Of a stretch of DNA of 23,896 nt, positions 7,132-12,927 are shown piece after piece. Positions within the stretch are counted from its first letter, which is position 1; every line of letters begins with the position of its first letter. The DNA lies in the IMG/VR virus record IMGVR_UViG_3300022227_000031, positions 1 through 23,896 of that record; one strand, given 5' to 3'. The position numbers and the translations under genes were made by a program. The DNA is from a virus. Below the pieces are notes generated by a model. It was not told the origin of the DNA. It searched no databases and worked only from the letters and a program-made list of their open reading frames with translations.

Positions 7132-7284
7132 TTATTCTAGCTTACCAGAATCTTGTAATTCAATGTGACAAACTTCTCCTTGTCCGGCTTTCATTCGTTC
7201 TAATGCTTCCTTTTCAGCTTCATCTCGGTTATCTGCTTCAATGTCAAAGCATGCAATATCAACCCACCATCTTTTTTTAGTCAT
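7132..7284 (-). CDS. Small hypothetical phage protein
   Basis: 50 aa, beginning MTKKRWWVDIACFDIEADNR. The ATG is preceded by GGAG at a normal distance. The pattern (beta strand RWWVDIACFDI, then helix DEAEKEALERMKAG, then strand VCHIELQD) resembles small phage proteins of a beta-alpha-beta fold, but I cannot name a family. It is the last gene of the group running from 8947; the O-antigen promoter begins only 14 nt beyond its stop. Confidence 0.7.
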   Translation of the reverse strand: MTKKRWWVDIACFDIEADNRDEAEKEALERMKAGQGEVCHIELQDSGKLE

Positions 7285-7300
7285 AATAATCTCCTTTTTA

Positions 7301-7456
7301 TTAAACAGCCTTCATGAGTACCCATTTTAAAGTTTTTATTTCTTGCAAACAAATCTTCCTGTCCTCAACTACATCAGGTATTTTGCTACCTTTCATGTCT
7401 GCAATTACATCAATAAGAAAATTAATTTGTTCCTTTATTTCTTTCTCGCTCACCAT
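7301..7456 (-). CDS. Small helical hypothetical protein
   Basis: 51 aa, starting MVSEKEIKEQINFLIDVIAD and ending LKWVLMKAV. AAGGAG is 11-16 nt upstream of the chosen ATG (7456); the nearer ATG at 7462 runs into a stop after four codons, so it is not the start. Predicted to be almost all helix. No recognisable domain. It follows the next gene upstream with a 4-nt gap. Confidence 0.65.
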   Translation of the reverse strand: MVSEKEIKEQINFLIDVIADMKGSKIPDVVEDRKICLQEIKTLKWVLMKAV

Positions 7457-7460
7457 CTTC

Positions 7461-7622
7461 TCATCTCCTTATTAGTTGTAATTCTAAATCTCTTTCTTCT
7501 TCTGTTTTAAACCATTCCATATAATCCCCTGAATCATCTTCAATGCCGTAAATAAGACCATTGTTATCATCAGTTGGTTTATGATCATACCAAAACACCT
7601 TAAAATATTCAGGTTTTCTCAT
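7461..7622 (-). CDS. Small acidic hypothetical protein
   Basis: 53 aa (MRKPEYFKVFWYDHKPTDDN onward), preceded by AAGGAG 8 nt before the ATG, which itself overlaps the end region of the DUF932 transcript with a 10-nt gap. It is strongly acidic and aromatic. No family is recognised. It sits downstream of DUF932 in a run of small genes with good ribosome sites. Confidence 0.7.
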   Translation of the reverse strand: MRKPEYFKVFWYDHKPTDDNNGLIYGIEDDSGDYMEWFKTEEERDLELQLIRR

Positions 7623-7632
7623 TTTAATCTCC

Positions 7633-8691
7633 TTATAAAGTAGCCATTGCTAATTTTTGTAAATCTAATGCTAAATCTTTGGCAATTCCATCTTGATTAG
7701 CAAGTAAACTAATAGCGTTTGCTAATCTCCATTTATTCTTATCTTGTGGTAATGATACAACTGGAAGTGGTGCATCATAAGTAGCTTTAACACTTTCAGC
7801 AAGTTCTTTAGAAAAACCTTTCTTTCTCATTTTTGCTATTTCAACATTAATATCAATAGGTACATCTTGCATAGAATTTGTTATTTTTTGTCTAACTCCT
7901 CCTTGCAAATCTATAGAACTTTTAACAGCATCACTAACCATAGATGCAACTGCTCGGTTATCAAGATCATGAGTTTCATTAGAAATTGATATAATACTCT
8001 CTTCTCCCATGTTAAAGCGTTTTCCAATATGAACTGATCGCATAACATCTGTACCCAACATAAGATTTCTGCAAGTAATTCGTAAGACTACAAGTTCAAT
8101 CTGTAATGCACAAGATCCGTAATCCCCGGTGGTAATGGAAATACCCAATACTATGAACTCATTTTCACTTGGTTGGAAAACTTCCGGGAGAATGAAACAA
8201 ATATTATAACGATAATCGGTGTTAGTACCTGTATAAGGTACATAGCCAGCTTGTAAAGCACTCTCAACGAAGCCATGGATTATTGGTGCACCATCCATCC
8301 TCCGATAGCTAGGTGAGAGCACTCCTTTAATTTGTTCATCTACTCTACGAAGTAACAACCCATCATCATTTAAACGATGATGTAAAATATTTAAATTATT
8401 TTCAAGGAGTTTTGGTTCTCCCATGTTGAGTAAATTATCAGCAAATGCTACAGGAATTTTCGTTCTTGCTAATAACTGATTCCGGGCATGGCGTGTAAAT
8501 GTATAAAAATTACAATTTTCATTTCTAACATAACAGCCAATTTCATTCCCAACAGTTAATTTAAAAGCCTCCGGCTTTGCTATAATATCCTCTCTCCTAT
8601 CCCATTCTTCTTGAATTTCTTGTAAAATACTTGGCACTTTTATACTTCCATCTGCAATAATACTATTTAATTTTTCTGCTCGTGTATCCAT
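7633..8691 (-). CDS. DUF932 family phage/plasmid protein
   Basis: 352 aa, matching the DUF932 family of phage- and plasmid-encoded proteins of unknown biochemical function, often found with replication and recombination genes. Recognisable family segments: an N-terminal region ending TRHARNQLLARTKIP, the motif LLLRRVDEQIKGVLSPSYRRMDGAPI (core of the family), the central beta-rich part with GISITTGDYGSCALQIE and the strongly conserved RITCRNLMLG. The length is usual for the family. AAGGAG stands 7 nt before the ATG. It is flanked by small genes on the same strand. Confidence 0.9.
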   Translation of the reverse strand: MDTRAEKLNSIIADGSIKVPSILQEIQEEWDRREDIIAKPEAFKLTVGNEIGCYVRNENCNFYTFTRHARNQLLARTKIPVAFADNLLNMGEPKLLENNLNILHHRLNDDGLLLRRVDEQIKGVLSPSYRRMDGAPIIHGFVESALQAGYVPYTGTNTDYRYNICFILPEVFQPSENEFIVLGISITTGDYGSCALQIELVVLRITCRNLMLGTDVMRSVHIGKRFNMGEESIISISNETHDLDNRAVASMVSDAVKSSIDLQGGVRQKITNSMQDVPIDINVEIAKMRKKGFSKELAESVKATYDAPLPVVSLPQDKNKWRLANAISLLANQDGIAKDLALDLQKLAMATL

Positions 8692-8731
8692 AATATTCTC
8701 CTTGCATAAAATTTAAAAAAAATAAAATTAC

Positions 8732-8947
8732 CTATGTTATCCCTCCTTTCTTTTTTTCTCGAATCATTTTAAATAATTTATCACATTGTTGAATAGTTTC
8801 ACTATCCAACTTTACCCCGGCAAGACTATATAGCAAGAGTCTTACCGCTTCTTGAACTTTAAAGCGTTCATCAGAATCCAGTAAATCATTTACTCTTTCC
8901 TTTGTACAAATCGGTGATGATAGAACATCTTTGTTTTCATTATTCAT
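8732..8947 (-). CDS. Hypothetical helical protein
   Basis: 71 aa. Its ATG overlaps the TGA of the upstream zinc-finger gene (ATGA, 4-nt overlap), so translation is coupled. The leader AAAGGGCGTAAACAA just upstream is a diverged copy of the leaders before 9458 and 9822. The sequence looks entirely helical and ends in a lysine-rich tail (MIREKKKGGIT). No domain is recognised. Confidence 0.7.
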   Translation of the reverse strand: MNNENKDVLSSPICTKERVNDLLDSDERFKVQEAVRLLLYSLAGVKLDSETIQQCDKLFKMIREKKKGGIT

Positions 8948-9099
8948 TTGTTTACGCCCTTTCTTTTAACAATTTCATAGTTATCATCATACAATTTTTT
9001 GTTCATGCGATCTGCACAATGATCATCACAAAAAATAGCACCTATACTATTTTCAACCCATGTTTTTATATTATCATTAAAACAGTATTCGCAATACAT
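8944..9099 (-). CDS. Small zinc-finger protein
   Basis: 51 aa. MYCEYCFNDN gives a CxxC knuckle at residues 3-6, and FCDDHCADR provides C24, H27 and C28 as the second ligand group, so one small zinc-binding fold is likely. AAAGGA precedes the ATG. The start lies directly after the stop of the upstream gene at 9100 and its end overlaps the next gene by 4 nt. The role is unknown; similar tiny zinc proteins are common in early phage operons. Confidence 0.75.
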   Translation of the reverse strand: MYCEYCFNDNIKTWVENSIGAIFCDDHCADRMNKKLYDDNYEIVKRKGVNK

Positions 9100-9294
9100 T
9101 TAAACATCCTTTCTTTTAGATACGGATTTTAATAAATTTTCAACAGCAGTAACAAAGCAATCTAACCACTCTCCATCTGATAAACATTCATCATGTATTT
9201 CTTCACAATTTTCTTTTTGCTTTAGCACATCTATTGTAAAATCAGAATGAAGAAGTTTAATAGCCTTTACAGCATCTATAAATGTCATTTCCAT
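9100..9294 (-). CDS. Small acidic hypothetical protein
   Basis: 64 aa (MEMTFIDAVKAIKLLHSDFT onward, ending LLKSVSKRKDV). Mostly acidic with helical segments. The start codon is 6 nt downstream of the previous stop. No strong ribosome site is seen, so it is probably coupled to the gene upstream. No family recognised. Confidence 0.65.
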   Translation of the reverse strand: MEMTFIDAVKAIKLLHSDFTIDVLKQKENCEEIHDECLSDGEWLDCFVTAVENLLKSVSKRKDV

Positions 9295-9299
9295 TTTAG

Positions 9300-9458
9300 T
9301 TAATCCTTAACAAAATTATAGTAAATTCTTGGATGGTGATTGAATTGTAATGATCCAATAGCATTATCAATTTTTCTTTTTACTACAACAAAAGGAGCTT
9401 GAAAACCAATAACTTCAAAATCCTTTTGGAGTTCTTCAGTTGTCCATTCTTTTTCCAT
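9300..9458 (-). CDS. Conserved small phage protein (WTTEELQ...FEVIGFQAPFVVV type)
   Basis: 52 aa. The sequence EWTTEELQKDFEVIGFQAP, then VVVKRK, GSLQFNHHPRIYYNF, resembles a short protein I recognise from many phage early regions, with no assigned function that I know. The predicted order is helix, then strand, strand, strand. The leader AAAGGGCGTGAACA directly before the ATG is shared exactly with the gene starting at 9822. The element at 9492-9565 separates it from that gene. Confidence 0.72.
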   Translation of the reverse strand: MEKEWTTEELQKDFEVIGFQAPFVVVKRKIDNAIGSLQFNHHPRIYYNFVKD

Positions 9459-9479
9459 TGTTCACGCCCTTTCCAATTT
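9456..9479 (-). repeat. Leader repeat, copy 1 (24 nt)
   Basis: Identical over 24 nt to 9820-9843. It holds the ribosome site (AAAGGG) and start codon of the gene at 9458. A shorter diverged copy (AAAGGGCGTAAACAA) precedes 8947. Confidence 0.95.
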
Positions 9480-9481
9480 GT

Positions 9482-9574
9482 TAAGATTAATGCCCTTACA
9501 GGTAAGAGGGCTTGTTTTGGAACTATCCTCTCATTAGCAGCTGCTTGAAGCATACCTGTAAGGGCTAAGATTAA
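9482..9574. repeat. 9-bp direct repeat flanking the 9492-9565 element
   Basis: TAAGATTAA occurs at 9482-9490 and again at 9566-9574, bracketing the inverted-repeat element with one extra T on the left. This is the layout of a target-site duplication, though the repeat is AT-rich and chance cannot be excluded. The right copy runs into the stop codon of the upstream gene. Confidence 0.5.
9492..9565 (-). ncRNA. Pseudoknot element, copy 1
   Basis: A 13-bp perfect outer stem (9492-9504 with 9553-9565) encloses two interleaved helices. S1 is AGAGG 9505-9509 with CCTCT 9527-9531. S2 is GCTT 9510-9513 with AAGC 9548-9551. S1 is flush against the outer stem and S2 flush against S1. The loop between S2 and S1' is 13 nt and ends TAT; a single A precedes the closing arm. 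The same plan appears at 10736-10803 with different stem sequences. It lies in a gap between two minus-strand genes, so minus-strand transcription is likely. It is not an intrinsic terminator, as no T-run follows. Confidence 0.6.
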
Positions 9575-9822
9575 AAATCTTTATAGTATTCATATAGTAA
9601 ATCTTCATCTGAGTATTTTTCATAACCAATAAAGCCATGCATTAAAATATCATACCAATAACTTTCACATCCGATATTTTCATCATGCTCTGCTTTTTTA
9701 ATATCTCGTTCTATTAGTGCATGTTTAATATCATCTCTATCTTTGGTAGTGTTTATATCATGGAATTGTAAACCTTTAGGAGCTAAACCAAAATATTTAC
9801 GAATTGTGTTTTCAATTTGCAT
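9571..9822 (-). CDS. Hypothetical protein
   Basis: 83 aa (MQIENTIRKYFGLAPKGLQF onward). Acidic, tyrosine-rich C-terminus (YSDEDLLYEYYKDF). It uses the duplicated AAAGGGCGTGAACA leader shared with the gene at 9458. No family is recognised. The stop codon overlaps the right copy of the 9-bp repeat that flanks the pseudoknot element. Confidence 0.65.
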   Translation of the reverse strand: MQIENTIRKYFGLAPKGLQFHDINTTKDRDDIKHALIERDIKKAEHDENIGCESYWYDILMHGFIGYEKYSDEDLLYEYYKDF

Positions 9823-9843
9823 TGTTCACGCCCTTTCCAATTT
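9820..9843 (-). repeat. Leader repeat, copy 2 (24 nt)
   Basis: Exact copy of 9456-9479, holding the ribosome site and start codon of the gene at 9822. The flanking sequence is unrelated beyond the 24 nt. Confidence 0.95.
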
Positions 9844-9935
9844 TCCCCGGATGGGTAGGTTAGCGGAGAAAGACTATCTCCTTTTTGTAGGCTGTTTTTT
9901 GATAATAGTAATAGTGCGAAGCATCTCCTTATTTC

Positions 9936-9991
9936 TTTCCGCCCAAAGGGCGGAAAAAAATTTTTGAGATACAGGAGTTTCCCCCTGTATC
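9936..9991 (-). terminator. Paired hairpins, probable terminator region
   Basis: Two adjacent perfect hairpins follow the end of the gene at 10001. The first reached on the minus strand is 9968-9975 with 9984-9991 (8 bp, 8-nt loop). A run of A and T follows. The second is 9936-9944 with 9948-9956 (9 bp, 3-nt loop, GGGCGG core). Neither has a T-run placed ideally, so termination is likely but not certain. The 90 bases between here and 9843 hold no supported gene; they include a 5-bp GGAGA/TCTCC hairpin. Confidence 0.5.
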
Positions 9992-10000
9992 CCAATTTGG

Positions 10001-10348
10001 TTATAATATCCATGTATTGAGGGCAAAATAAAATACATGGACAATGGCAACAATACCTATTGCCTCAAACCATCGTAGCCCTCGGATAACTTGCAAATCT
10101 TTAATCCAATTATTTAAAATTTTAAGTTCTCTTTTTAATTTATCATCTGATTCTATTATTCTATCTGATAAATTAGATTTTTCATTTTCGATGTAATCTC
10201 GATGTATGTCAATAGTTTTTTCGGTTGCAACCTCTGACTCTGCAATCAAATCTTCAATATCTTCTTTTTCAAGATAATATTTTTTGTTAATTTCATTTTC
10301 AATCAGTTCAACAATAGCATATTCAAGATTATCTGCTCTCATACCCAT
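10001..10348 (-). CDS. Membrane-anchored coiled-coil protein
   Basis: 115 aa. Residues 1-90 are charged and helical with coiled-coil character (NEINKKYYLEKEDIEDLIAE, then SDRIIESDDKLKRELKILNNWIKDL). A single hydrophobic span at the C-terminus (about 95-113, FEAIGIVAIVHVFYFALNTW) makes it a tail-anchored inner-membrane protein. The ATG follows AGGAGG closely. The leader and first three codons (Met-Gly-Met) are a near copy of those of the next gene upstream. Function unknown; membrane-tethered coiled coils in early regions can act in superinfection exclusion or host takeover, which is speculation here. Confidence 0.72.
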   Translation of the reverse strand: MGMRADNLEYAIVELIENEINKKYYLEKEDIEDLIAESEVATEKTIDIHRDYIENEKSNLSDRIIESDDKLKRELKILNNWIKDLQVIRGLRWFEAIGIVAIVHVFYFALNTWIL

Positions 10349-10376
10349 TTTGCCCTCCTATGTAAAGGTTAAAAAA
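10340..10376 (-). repeat. Met-Gly-Met leader repeat, copy 1 (37 nt)
   Basis: 35 of 37 bases match 10485-10521. It covers the leader, AGGAGG ribosome site and first three codons of the gene at 10348. Confidence 0.95.
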
Positions 10377-10382
10377 TTAAGG

Positions 10383-10493
10383 CTATGTATTAAACTTGAT
10401 TATTATTGTATAGACTACAATAATAGTCAGTACACATAAACCTAATCCATATAAAATAATCAGTAGTTCTTCAAATAACTCTTTCATACCCAT
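10383..10493 (-). CDS. 36-residue single-span membrane peptide
   Basis: Starts MGMKELFEELLIILYGLGLC, continues as one long hydrophobic stretch and ends VVYTIIIKFNT. AGGAGG precedes the ATG. The leader and first three codons duplicate those of the gene at 10348, and that gene also carries a membrane span, so the two may be expressed as a pair. The last codons contain a hairpin (10398-10410 with 10416-10428, one G-T mismatch, 5-nt loop). A holin-like or exclusion role is possible but unproven. Confidence 0.65.
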   Translation of the reverse strand: MGMKELFEELLIILYGLGLCVLTIIVVYTIIIKFNT

Positions 10494-10521
10494 ATTGCCC
10501 TCCTATGTGAAGGTTAAAAAA
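10485..10521 (-). repeat. Met-Gly-Met leader repeat, copy 2 (37 nt)
   Basis: Near copy of 10340-10376 (two differences), with the ribosome site and first codons of the gene at 10493. The first bases overlap the end of the zinc-finger gene at 10514. Confidence 0.95.
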
Positions 10522-10705
10522 CTTGGCTTGCCTCTTTGTCAAGGTCAATACTGTCATCTATGTTTTTAAGTAATTCTTCTTGTCTTGCCATTTCTCTTTC
10601 TTCATCAGCAAGACAAGATTTACAAATTGTTTCACCAAATAATATAAGCTGTTCATCATGTAACAATGGTGTATTACAACAAATGCAATATTCAATTAAA
10701 CTCAT
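10514..10705 (-). CDS. Small zinc-finger protein
   Basis: 63 aa from the ATG at 10705, chosen because GGAGG lies 8 nt upstream; an in-frame TTG at 10762 would add 19 residues but would start inside the structured element at 10736-10803. CICC (residues 7-10) and CKSC (about 28-31) form a four-cysteine zinc knuckle. The acidic helical tail follows (DEEREMARQEELLKNIDDSI). It lies downstream of SSB across the pseudoknot element. Function unknown. Confidence 0.75.
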   Translation of the reverse strand: MSLIEYCICCNTPLLHDEQLILFGETICKSCLADEEREMARQEELLKNIDDSIDLDKEASQVF

Positions 10706-10735
10706 TTGTAAATCCTCCGAATGAATAAATAAATA

Positions 10736-10803
10736 GGAAAGAGAGTAGAAGGGCTGGTACAATCTTTTTATCCTTCATTATGAACACCAGATACTCTCTT
10801 TCC
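10736..10803 (-). ncRNA. Pseudoknot element, copy 2
   Basis: A 12-bp perfect outer stem (10736-10747 with 10792-10803) encloses S1 (GAAGG 10748-10752 with CCTTC 10772-10776) interleaved with S2 (CTGGT 10754-10758 with ACCAG 10786-10790). The loop between S2 and S1' is 13 nt ending TAT, and one A precedes the closing arm, exactly as in the copy at 9492-9565. The outer stem and both inner helices differ in sequence from that copy yet keep pairing. It lies between the SSB stop and the zinc-finger gene, so it is in the SSB 3' untranslated region and the next gene's leader. Confidence 0.62.
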
Positions 10804-10811
10804 CAAAAATA

Positions 10812-11255
10812 CTATTGAGTAAGAGCAACTTCTTTGGCAGTTGTAGGTAACTCAGCTGAATCATCAAGTGTCTTTTCAGTATCTACAACATTTGTTGGTT
10901 CATCAGCAGTTTCTTCTTCTTTCTTTCTGCCGACAAATTGGAAATCTGTAGCAACAACTCTCAACATACTGCGTTTCTGTCCTTCAGGTGAAATCCATTG
11001 GTTGAGTTGAAGCCTACCTTCAATGAAAATTGGTGAACCCTTAGAAAAGTATGCAAAAATCGTTTCTGCTCGTTTGCCGAACATGCCGACTTCAACGAAA
11101 CAAACTTCCGATTTTTGTTCACCATCTTCTCCTAACCATGTTCTGTTCATGGCAAGACCGAAGTTAACTACCGCTGTATCTTTTTCTGGTAGTTGTTTTA
11201 ATTCTGGTTCTCGTGTTAAATTACCCATAAGCATGACCTTGTTCAAATTACCCAT
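10812..11255 (-). CDS. ssb: Single-stranded DNA-binding protein
   Basis: 147 aa. Coats single-stranded DNA in replication and recombination. The N-terminal OB fold is clear: NKVMLMGNLTREPELKQLP, then VVNFGLAMNR, then VCFVEVGMFGKRAETIFAYF, then KGSPIFIEGRLQLNQW and RSMLRVVATDFQFV. Residues 110-147 are an acidic, disordered tail. The tail lacks the usual C-terminal DDIPF-like tip; it ends EVALTQ. AAAGGA is about 7 nt before the ATG. The gene is preceded by a terminator at 11369-11406, so it probably has its own promoter in 11256-11368, which I cannot define. Confidence 0.95.
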   Translation of the reverse strand: MGNLNKVMLMGNLTREPELKQLPEKDTAVVNFGLAMNRTWLGEDGEQKSEVCFVEVGMFGKRAETIFAYFSKGSPIFIEGRLQLNQWISPEGQKRSMLRVVATDFQFVGRKKEEETADEPTNVVDTEKTLDDSAELPTTAKEVALTQ

Positions 11256-11368
11256 AATATACTTCCTTTCATAACAAGAATTAAAATAAAAATAGTTAAT
11301 AAAATAGTAAAACTTAACAACTCATAATAAACCCCCTTTCAGAAATAAATGATATAATAAAAAAGATA

Positions 11369-11406
11369 AAAATTAAAAACTACGCCTTTAGGCAGTTTTT
11401 AATTTT
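11369..11406 (-). terminator. Intrinsic terminator, likely bidirectional
   Basis: A 13-bp perfect stem (11369-11381 with 11394-11406) topped by GCC/GGC (11384-11386 with 11391-11393), flanked by T-runs on both strands. It closes the transcript of the three genes from 12749 to 11417. Bases 11256-11368 contain only AT-rich sequence and presumably the SSB promoter. Confidence 0.8.
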
Positions 11407-11416
11407 TTCTTTTTTG

Positions 11417-11761
11417 TTAATACACATGGTAAACATGTACTTTAAGATTTTTAGATTTAGCTAGGTTTATCATGTGTGCCGTACCTTTTGATTTACCATC
11501 CCATATAGCTATTAGAGCATCAGAAAGTTGTGCCATCTGATAATTTCTTTTATATCCAGCACTCTTACCAAACTTATTCCAATTTGCTGGATATATTTCT
11601 AACTTAATACCTCTGGATTTAGCGTACATTTCACCAAATTTATCAACACCACGAGCACCACCAGATATTACAACTGTTGGTGTGAAACCAGAATTTTCAA
11701 TAGCACACCTAACAGTTGTATAATTATTTATATTTCTTGAACCAGCTATAATTGTCCTCAT
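11417..11761 (-). CDS. SLOG-family protein (DUF2493/YspA-like)
   Basis: 114 aa, complete Rossmann-like SLOG domain, related to DprA and LOG proteins that bind nucleotides. Motifs: MRTIIAGSRNI (1-11), VVISGGARGVDKFGEMYA (30-47), the N/Q-rich helix YKRNYQMAQLSDALIAIWDG, and GKSKGTAHMI near the end. The length suits the stand-alone phage family. Its ATG overlaps the upstream gene by 4 nt. Role in phage biology is unknown; SLOG proteins can make or sense nucleotide signals or bind DNA. Confidence 0.9.
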   Translation of the reverse strand: MRTIIAGSRNINNYTTVRCAIENSGFTPTVVISGGARGVDKFGEMYAKSRGIKLEIYPANWNKFGKSAGYKRNYQMAQLSDALIAIWDGKSKGTAHMINLAKSKNLKVHVYHVY

Positions 11762-12264
11762 TTGTATTCTCCTTTTTCAATAAGTTTATCCAATTCCGTA
11801 ATAAAATGAGCTTTTGATTCTCTAGAAAATCGTTTAATCCATTCAACATCTTCTTTATCACAATTAATCCTCTGTACAATTTCTTCTTTTCTAATATCTG
11901 AACAGAGGTTACATTTATCTTCAGGTAAAAGTTCAAAATCTGAATCAGGATTTTTTAACCGATTTTGAGCTTGTAACACTAACGACCTAGCATATTCTTC
12001 ATTATCTTTACGACTTTCTAATGTATATGAAGTAACATGCTTGGGAAGATTAACAGATGATTCATTTAAATCTTTCTGAGCTTTCCATGATTTCCATTGT
12101 TTCCATGTAGCTTGAATAGTAGACCTAAAATGTTTGAGAGCTTCTTTCTTATCAGAGAACATTTTAGATTCATGGAATGTACTATTGGAAACCATGAACT
12201 GCTTATCAGATTTATACAGAACAGTACCAGTATTAGAATCTTTTAAAACTTTTACATACTTCAT
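11758..12264 (-). CDS. Hypothetical phage protein
   Basis: 168 aa, starting MKYVKVLKDSNTGTVLYKSD. Lysine/tryptophan-rich helical middle (STIQATWKQWKSWKAQ) and one CNLC at about residues 118-121 that is not accompanied by other cysteines apart from a single C134, so a zinc site is doubtful. Overlaps both neighbours by 4 nt, typical of a coupled operon. No family recognised. Confidence 0.7.
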   Translation of the reverse strand: MKYVKVLKDSNTGTVLYKSDKQFMVSNSTFHESKMFSDKKEALKHFRSTIQATWKQWKSWKAQKDLNESSVNLPKHVTSYTLESRKDNEEYARSLVLQAQNRLKNPDSDFELLPEDKCNLCSDIRKEEIVQRINCDKEDVEWIKRFSRESKAHFITELDKLIEKGEYK

Positions 12265-12749
12265 ATTCCACTCCTTTCAATTAAATTAACTAAAATATCA
12301 CCATGACATGCTAGTGGTTTACAATAACAACCTAATGTTTTACCTTTTAAACTTAATAATTGTTGTTTTGTAAACTTCATAGCATGTATTCTATACTTCT
12401 CAATAACTTCACTTCTATTACCATCTTTACCAATAATAAATGGATTACCCCAAATACTACCTCTACCAATATACACATCATATAATTTTCTATAATTCTT
12501 TAAATTAACAACTTTAGTTTCCACAATAACCTCCTTATCCGAAACAATTTCAAAAGAATCAAAAGATTTAAGAACTGAATGAATCTGCTTACCAACAGTC
12601 CATTTAAATATTGGTGCAGATTCAATAATAGTTCCAGAATTATTCACAACCAAACCACCACAAGCATAACTAGTAAAAACCCAATATAAAATAGAATGAT
12701 TATTATAGGCTACTTTTTCCAATTTCTTTTCCTTTTTCTCTCTTTTCAT
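12261..12749 (-). CDS. Fusion of a YACGG-type phage domain with DUF4326
   Basis: 162 aa. The N-terminal half (SILYWVFTSYACGGLVVNNS, then APIFKWTVGKQIHSVLK) resembles a stand-alone small phage protein with the YACGG...APIFKWxxGK pattern. The C-terminal half (about 78-162) is DUF4326: KVVNLKNYRKLYDVYIGRG, WGNPF, LKGKTLGCYCKPLACHGDIL with cysteines C144 and C146 and C151-H. First gene of the leftward early set. The first codons are lysine/glutamate-rich (MKREKKEKKLEKV), and the leader plus these codons are duplicated in inverted orientation on the other strand (12793-12880). AAGGAG is 7 nt upstream of the ATG. Confidence 0.82.
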   Translation of the reverse strand: MKREKKEKKLEKVAYNNHSILYWVFTSYACGGLVVNNSGTIIESAPIFKWTVGKQIHSVLKSFDSFEIVSDKEVIVETKVVNLKNYRKLYDVYIGRGSIWGNPFIIGKDGNRSEVIEKYRIHAMKFTKQQLLSLKGKTLGCYCKPLACHGDILVNLIERSGI

Positions 12750-12753
12750 CTCT

Positions 12754-12816
12754 ATCTCCTTTTTAAAAAATTAAAGTTTTGGCTTTAGCTGGACTTTAAT
12801 TTTTTAAAAAGGAGAT
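12754..12816. repeat. 24-bp perfect inverted repeat, core of an inverted leader duplication
   Basis: 12754-12777 is the exact reverse complement of 12793-12816, with a 15-nt spacer. Each arm ends in AAAAAGGAG, giving a ribosome site in both directions. Similarity continues beyond the perfect arms to about 12690 on the left and 12880 on the right with small gaps, covering the first codons on each strand. Confidence 0.95.
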
Positions 12817-12825
12817 GGTTGTGAG

Positions 12826-12927
12826 ATGAAAAGTGAGAAAAAGGGAAGGCTTAGAAATTGGAAAAAGCAAGACTATAATAATAATAACGAAGGTGGATTT
12901 ATTTTGTCCAAAAAGGCAAAGGATTAA
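12826..12927 (+). pseudogene. 33-residue relic or leader peptide copied from the start of the 12749 gene
   Basis: Plus-strand frame MKSEKKGRLRNWKKQDYNNN, ending LSKKAKD. The first 20 codons align in DNA with the first codons of the minus-strand gene at 12749, which begins MKREKKEKKLEKVAYNN. The ribosome site AAAGGAG is about 11 nt upstream, further than normal. It may be translated as a leader peptide or be only a remnant of an inverted duplication. Confidence 0.4.

Noticed and set aside
9860-9930. 16-codon minus-strand frame after AAGGAG between the paired hairpins and the gene at 9822
   Set aside because: The ribosome site abuts the ATG with no spacing and the peptide has no features.
9783-10013. 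76-residue minus-strand open frame across the paired hairpins
   Set aside because: No ribosome site, overlaps the start of the gene at 9822 and the hairpins, and the product looks like random translation of non-coding sequence.
10706-10762. N-terminal extension of the zinc-finger gene from TTG at 10762
   Set aside because: The ATG at 10705 has a strong GGAGG site, and the extension would be translated from the closing arm of the pseudoknot element.
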